A stretch of DNA of 8,997 nucleotides from Pseudomonadota bacterium (lineage in GTDB: Bacteria; Desulfobacterota; Desulfobacteria; Desulfobacterales; RPRI01). The notes beneath the pieces are model-generated. The model was not told the origin of the DNA, did no database searches, and saw only the letters and a program-made list of their open reading frames with translations. Position numbers and translations under genes: made by a program. The stretch is from assembly GCA_018819005.1 (NCBI GenBank), contig JAHJQU010000049.1:1-8997 (forward strand). The letters are read 5' to 3'. The first letter of the stretch is position 1, and each line of letters starts with the position of its first letter. Positions 5,771 through 8,997 of this stretch are shown one piece after another.

Positions 5771-7518
5771 GTATAGCAGAGACAAAAGAACTTATGGATG
5801 TTGCCCTGGGCCGTGGTAAGGCCGATCTTGTTGTATATAACGGTACTCTCCTTAACGTTTACACCGGTGAATTTATAGAAAAGTGTTCGGTTTCCGTAAA
5901 AGGTGAAAAGATAGCCTACGTCGGGGGAAAGCCGGAAGATACAATCGGGAATAATACCGTTGTGATAGATGCAGGCGGCAAAACAATCATTCCCGGACTT
6001 ATCGACGGGCATGCGCATCTTGCCTGGCTTTATAATGTTTCAGAATTTCTCAAGTATGTCATACCCGGAGGTACCACCACGATTATAACTGAATCAATGG
6101 AGATATATCCGGTCCTGGGATATGAAGGGGTTTTGGATTTTCTCGATTCTTTGCGTGATCAGCCTATAAAAATATTTGCAACTGCTCCTGCCATGGTATC
6201 AATAAGCAGTTCAGCTCGTGGTGTTCCAAAGAAAACAATAAAAAAGCTTCTTGCAAGAAAGGATATTTTGGGACTGGGCGAAACTTACTGGCAGGCTCTT
6301 TTGCAGGACCCTGACTATATGCTCTCTTCTTTTGATGAAACACTTGCCGCAGGAAAAAAGCTGGAAGGACATTCTGCAGGGGCAAGCGAAAAAAAGCTTG
6401 CGGCATACGTAGCTTCCGGTATCTCTTCATGCCATGAATCGATAAATGCAAAGGAAGTAATTGAAAGATTAAGGCTCGGCCTTTGCGTTATGATAAGGGA
6501 AGGAAGTATAAGAAGAGATCTTGAAGAAATCTCAAAGATAAAAAGCCTGGGTGTTAATCTAAGAAGACTTGCGCTTGTAACAGACGGTGTTACTCCAAAA
6601 GATCTCGTTGAAAAAGGTTACATGGAATATATTGTCCAGAAAGCCATAGACTGCGGATTTGATCCTGTAACTTCGGTTCAGATGGCGACTCTAAATGTTG
6701 CGGAACACTTTTCACTTGATAATATGATAGGAGGTATTGCCCCCGGCAAATATGCCGATATGCTGATAATTCCAAATCCTTTAATGATTAAAGCCGAGTA
6801 TGTGATAAGTAAAGGAAAAATTATTGCTGAAAAGGGAAAACTTCTTTCATCACCAAGGGAGCACAGCTTTTCTGAGACAAGCAGGAACAGTATAAAGCTC
6901 CCCGGCAGATTAAAGCCCGCTGACTTTGAAATAAAGTTTGAAAACGGTGGATTACAGGCAGAAGTCAGAGTAATCGACCAGATAACCGAGCTTGTCACAA
7001 AGGAGGTCAAAATCGTACTTCCTGTTGTTGACGGGAAAATAAATCCCGATACCCGCCTTGATATCATTAAAGTTGCAGCCATAGACAGGAGCAATAATCC
7101 CGGAAAAATATTTACGGGCCTTTTAAAAGGCTTCGGGATGAAATCGGGTGCAATTGCTTCAAGCGCTGCCTGGGATAGTTCCGATATCATTGTTGCCGGC
7201 GCAAATGATGCCGATATGGCCTGTGCTGTAAACAGGATTAAAGCCTTGCAGGGCGGATGTGTTGTATGCGACAGGGAAAAGATTTTAGCCGAGCTTCCGC
7301 TGCCTTTGTTCGGCATAATTTCCGATACTCCGGTTGAAGTGCTTGCGAGACAGATGGATGAAGTAAATAAGGCGGCATCAGGCCTTGGCATTTCATTTCC
7401 CGATCCGATGTTGACACTTATGACTCTTACCGGAGCAGCAATTCCATATCTTCGGATTTGCGAAGAAGGACTTTTCAATCTAAAAGAAGGAAAGCCCGCC
7501 GGGCTCTTTGTAAAATAG
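5767..7518 (+). CDS. adenine deaminase family amidohydrolase, divergent active site
   Basis: A 583-residue protein, the usual length for adenine deaminase (Ade/AdeC), which turns adenine into hypoxanthine and ammonia in the cytoplasm. Residues 20-80 are the N-terminal composite beta part. The metallo-hydrolase barrel follows: HAH at 82-84, GLGE with Glu172, EGH with His202, CHE with His223 and Glu224, and TDG with Asp273. A second beta part ends in GKYADMLII. The C-terminal Ade domain includes GFGMKSGAIASSAAWDSSD and later LPLPLFG. The metal ligands are thus kept. From memory, characterised enzymes carry DPHEIANV and AHDSHN; here these read ESMEIYPV (Met111 in place of His) and AWDSSD (Trp469, Ser472, Asp473 in place of His, His, Asn), and TDD reads TDG. 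This suggests a subfamily with a changed substrate, so adenine is unproven. It starts inside the stop of the Cys-rich gene and is the last gene before a terminator. Confidence 0.88.
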   Translation: MSIAETKELMDVALGRGKADLVVYNGTLLNVYTGEFIEKCSVSVKGEKIAYVGGKPEDTIGNNTVVIDAGGKTIIPGLIDGHAHLAWLYNVSEFLKYVIPGGTTTIITESMEIYPVLGYEGVLDFLDSLRDQPIKIFATAPAMVSISSSARGVPKKTIKKLLARKDILGLGETYWQALLQDPDYMLSSFDETLAAGKKLEGHSAGASEKKLAAYVASGISSCHESINAKEVIERLRLGLCVMIREGSIRRDLEEISKIKSLGVNLRRLALVTDGVTPKDLVEKGYMEYIVQKAIDCGFDPVTSVQMATLNVAEHFSLDNMIGGIAPGKYADMLIIPNPLMIKAEYVISKGKIIAEKGKLLSSPREHSFSETSRNSIKLPGRLKPADFEIKFENGGLQAEVRVIDQITELVTKEVKIVLPVVDGKINPDTRLDIIKVAAIDRSNNPGKIFTGLLKGFGMKSGAIASSAAWDSSDIIVAGANDADMACAVNRIKALQGGCVVCDREKILAELPLPLFGIISDTPVEVLARQMDEVNKAASGLGISFPDPMLTLMTLTGAAIPYLRICEEGLFNLKEGKPAGLFVK

Positions 7519-7536
7519 AAATTTTACAATAGAGCC
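7502..7536 (+). terminator. strong hairpin overlapping the amidohydrolase stop codon
   Basis: GGCTCTTTGTAAAAT (7502-7516) pairs with ATTTTACAATAGAGCC (7521-7536) over 15 base pairs with one bulged T (7530), closing a four-base loop AGAA. The TAG stop (7516-7518) sits at the loop edge, so the left arm is the last codons of the gene. Downstream is an interrupted T-rich stretch (CTTTTCATTCTT from 7541), so it is a moderate intrinsic terminator or an mRNA-stabilising structure. The right place for the end of the 3430-7518 operon. Confidence 0.65.
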
Positions 7537-7550
7537 GCATCTTTTCATTC

Positions 7551-7579
7551 TTGATTACACGGATACTTTCCGATATATT
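7551..7579 (+). promoter_or_regulatory. sigma70-like promoter for the acetyltransferase pair
   Basis: TTGATT (7551-7556), a 17-bp spacer, then TATATT (7574-7579). Four of six -35 bases and five of six -10 bases match the consensus. It lies directly after the hairpin at 7502-7536 and about 60 bp before the chosen start at 7640. The spacer holds a small inverted repeat, CGGA-TACTT-TCCG (7560-7572), a possible operator. This supports a separate transcription unit for the two acetyltransferase genes. Confidence 0.55.
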
Positions 7580-7639
7580 TACATAAAAAACAGAGTCGGT
7601 CCGATGAACCGAATAAACTCATTATTTGAAAGGACTGCC

Positions 7640-8206
7640 ATGTCTCAGTCAACAAGATATCCCAAAGAGGTAATTTTAAAAGACCACAGGGAAATTATTA
7701 TGAAACCTTTTGAAGAAAGTGATCAGGATAAGCTCCTGGAGTTTTATAAAAATTTACCGATTTTACTCAGGTGGTTTTTAAAAGAGGATCCGGATGATGC
7801 TATTGTAATAAAAAAATGGATCGATAATCAGAAGGAGGGAAAAGCTTTTTCTCTTATCGCATTTTATGAAGACCGGATAGTTGCCCATGGAACAATGCTG
7901 CAGCGCCTTTTTGGCGGAAGAAGGCATGTAGGACGTTTGAGAATAATGGTTGCACCTGATTTCAGGCGGTTACAGCTCGGCACATGGATGATATTTGAGC
8001 TATTAAGGCGCGGAATGGAGATGGGTCTTGAGAAGATCAGGGCAGATTTTGTGGTAGGACTCGATGATTCAGCCATTGAAGCTTTTAAAAAACTTGATTT
8101 CATAGAGGAAGCCGTTCTCAGAGATTATGTGAAGGATGAGAAGGGAAACTACTACAACTACAAGATCCTGATTAAGCAGCTTCATAAGGAATTGAGCGAT
8201 TTCTGA
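7640..8206 (+). CDS. GNAT family N-acetyltransferase
   Basis: A 188-residue protein when started at ATG 7640, which has AAAGGA about six bases upstream. The in-frame ATG 7604 would add 12 residues but has no clear ribosome binding site and lies only about 18 bases from the predicted transcription start. The GNAT fold is seen as a beta-alpha start (residues 18-36), the beta strands FSLIAFYEDRIVAHGTM (70-86), then motif A, LRIMVAPDFRRLQLGTWM (100-117). There the R-x-x-x-x-G pyrophosphate loop for acetyl-CoA is RRLQLGT, lacking the first glycine of the strict consensus. A later DDSAIEAFKKLDFIEEA is the usual motif B. The acceptor is not predictable from sequence. It precedes an AcuA-like acetyltransferase by 9 bp, so the two are probably cotranscribed. 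Cytoplasmic; no odd composition. Confidence 0.85.
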   Translation: MSQSTRYPKEVILKDHREIIMKPFEESDQDKLLEFYKNLPILLRWFLKEDPDDAIVIKKWIDNQKEGKAFSLIAFYEDRIVAHGTMLQRLFGGRRHVGRLRIMVAPDFRRLQLGTWMIFELLRRGMEMGLEKIRADFVVGLDDSAIEAFKKLDFIEEAVLRDYVKDEKGNYYNYKILIKQLHKELSDF

Positions 8207-8215
8207 CAACAACCG

Positions 8216-8851
8216 ATGACACATCCAAATCAAAAAATTCTTATCTGGCCGGCCGGAGAATGCAATATAACTATTAAATCATTTTGCAGCCCTGATGATA
8301 TAGCCTCCTTGTCTTTAAAAGATACATTTGTGGAATCGAGCAACTATAACCCGATCTTGTCAAAAAAAGAAAGTCTTATTAGTGCTTCGCTGCAGAAGGA
8401 TACAAATGTAACAATTGCATACACTGATGAGAGGAAAATTGTAGGTATTAGTATCCTGCAATACCCTTCTCGCGAAGAAAGGTGGGTAAAAATTGAGAAC
8501 CGTGTGATGATGGAGGTTTCTGTAATCGAGGTGGCAACAAAATGGAGATCAAAGGGTATATCCAAAAAGCTTTTTGAGCTTCTTTTTGAACATCCTCTAA
8601 AGGAGTACCGTATTATTTACATGGTTGGATATTCCTGGACATGGGATGTCGCAGGAACAGATCTATCTATTATACAGTACAGGAATATGCTTATAAACCT
8701 TTTTTCACATTTTAAATTCAGGATATATCTGACCAATGATCCTAATGTTTTGCTTTGTCCGGAGAACCTTTTCATGGCAAGAATAGGGGCCAATATATCT
8801 GAAAAGGTACAAATGAAGTTTAAATGGTTACGATTTAATCTGGATAATTAG
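8216..8851 (+). CDS. AcuA-like GNAT acetyltransferase
   Basis: A 211-residue protein. The N-terminal third is variable. The GNAT core follows: strands TIAYTDERKIVGISILQYP (66-84), EVSVIEVATKW (100-110), then the acetyl-CoA loop RSKGIS (111-116). The C-terminal half resembles Bacillus AcuA as I recall it: YSWTWDVAG (139-147) for YxWxWDLKG, YRNML (155-159), LTNDPNV (172-178) for TDDPE, and LFMARIGANIS (185-195) followed by LRF near the end. AcuA acetylates and so switches off acetyl-CoA synthetase. A similar control of an AMP-forming acyl-CoA synthetase is likely but not shown, and no synthetase, acuC or sirtuin gene is in the window. ATG 8216 lies 9 bp after the upstream stop and has no clear ribosome binding site, so translation is probably coupled. 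The TAG at 8849-8851 is next to the apparent insertion-sequence end, yet the C-terminus looks natural in length. Confidence 0.8.
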   Translation: MTHPNQKILIWPAGECNITIKSFCSPDDIASLSLKDTFVESSNYNPILSKKESLISASLQKDTNVTIAYTDERKIVGISILQYPSREERWVKIENRVMMEVSVIEVATKWRSKGISKKLFELLFEHPLKEYRIIYMVGYSWTWDVAGTDLSIIQYRNMLINLFSHFKFRIYLTNDPNVLLCPENLFMARIGANISEKVQMKFKWLRFNLDN

Positions 8852-8852
8852 G

Positions 8853-8997
8853 TGACAGAGAGGGTCGGGTAAAATAGGACAGGTGCATAAGTGAGAAAGT
8901 TGCTCTATAATGAACCCCAGGAGGATCAGGATATGAGCAAAAGACCAAGACGGAATCATGCACCGGCGTTTAAGGCCAAGGTGGCGCTGGAGGCCCA
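8853..8997 (+). mobile_element. left end of an IS3-family insertion sequence (partial)
   Basis: The stretch from TG at 8853 has an 80-base leader and then an OrfA start, as expected for an IS3-family element whose ends begin with TG. The proposed inverted repeat lies in about 8853-8885 but cannot be proven because the right end is outside the window. A -10-like TATAAT lies at 8906-8911 without a good -35. The left boundary is inferred from the TG and the neighbouring gene's stop one base earlier. Confidence 0.6.
8933..8997 (+). CDS. IS3-family transposase OrfA (N-terminus only)
   Basis: Only 21 codons and two bases are inside the window. The peptide reads MSKRPRRNHAPAFKAKVALE then Ala. That RR-N-H-x-P-x-FKAKVALEA opening is the familiar start of IS3-family OrfA proteins, which carry a helix-turn-helix that binds the element's ends. 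In complete elements OrfA overlaps OrfB, the DDE catalytic part, and a programmed -1 frameshift makes the fused transposase; neither can be seen here. AGGAGG at 8919-8924 lies eight bases before the ATG, a strong ribosome binding site. Whether the element is intact is unknown. Confidence 0.85.
   Translation, partial: MSKRPRRNHAPAFKAKVALEA

Noticed and set aside
6678..7478. 266-codon open frame on the minus strand
   Set aside because: It lies wholly inside the amidohydrolase gene, which has clear family motifs; its peptide is low in recognisable motifs and there is no ribosome binding site.
7604..7639. Upstream ATG of the first GNAT gene
   Set aside because: No ribosome binding site, whereas ATG 7640 has AAAGGA at good spacing. 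It remains possible.
8816..8851. Truncation of the AcuA-like gene by the insertion sequence
   Set aside because: The C-terminal motifs up to LRF are present and the length fits the family, so the gene seems intact.

Overview
The window looks like a chromosomal segment of a moderately AT-rich anaerobic or microaerophilic bacterium. The best guess is a Desulfobacterota (deltaproteobacterial, sulfate-reducer-like) genome. That rests on two rubrerythrin-type ferritin-like proteins lacking a rubredoxin domain, a CsgG-domain periplasmic protein, a DUF1499 lipoprotein, a YkgJ-like Cys-rich protein and an AcuA-like acetyltransferase. The assignment is inference, since there is no rRNA or other marker gene. 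No tRNA, rRNA, CRISPR array or phage gene was seen.

Left part (1-2427, minus strand): the beginning of a CsgG-domain exported protein, which runs off the left edge, and a complete M20-family zinc peptidase/deacylase. The 193 bp between them hold an imperfect inverted repeat (971-1010) and a -10-like box. Positions 2428-2833 form a divergent intergenic region between the M20 gene and the first rubrerythrin. It holds a 12-bp perfect palindrome flanked by two 8-bp direct repeats spaced 21 bp apart, and a short, possibly decayed reading frame.

Middle part (2834-7518, plus strand): two four-helix diiron rubrerythrin-like proteins are followed at short spacing by a DUF1499 lipoprotein, a four-TM protein of unknown function, a Cys-rich CxxCC protein and a divergent adenine-deaminase-family amidohydrolase. 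The last two genes overlap by 4 bp (ATGA). The run ends at a strong hairpin (7502-7536) whose loop contains the last two bases of the amidohydrolase stop codon. From 3430 onward the spacing suggests one operon; the rubrerythrins may be transcribed on their own as an oxidative-stress module.

Right part (7551-8997, plus strand): a sigma70-like promoter with 17-bp spacing lies just past the hairpin. Two GNAT acetyltransferases follow 9 bp apart, and the second resembles Bacillus AcuA, the acetyltransferase of acetyl-CoA synthetase. One base after the second stop codon begins what appears to be the left end of an IS3-family insertion sequence, whose OrfA start is cut by the window edge.

The least ordinary item is the two-gene unit of the Cys-rich protein and the amidohydrolase. 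The amidohydrolase keeps the metal-binding His/Glu/Asp set of the adenine deaminase fold but has lost several other signature residues, so its substrate may not be adenine.
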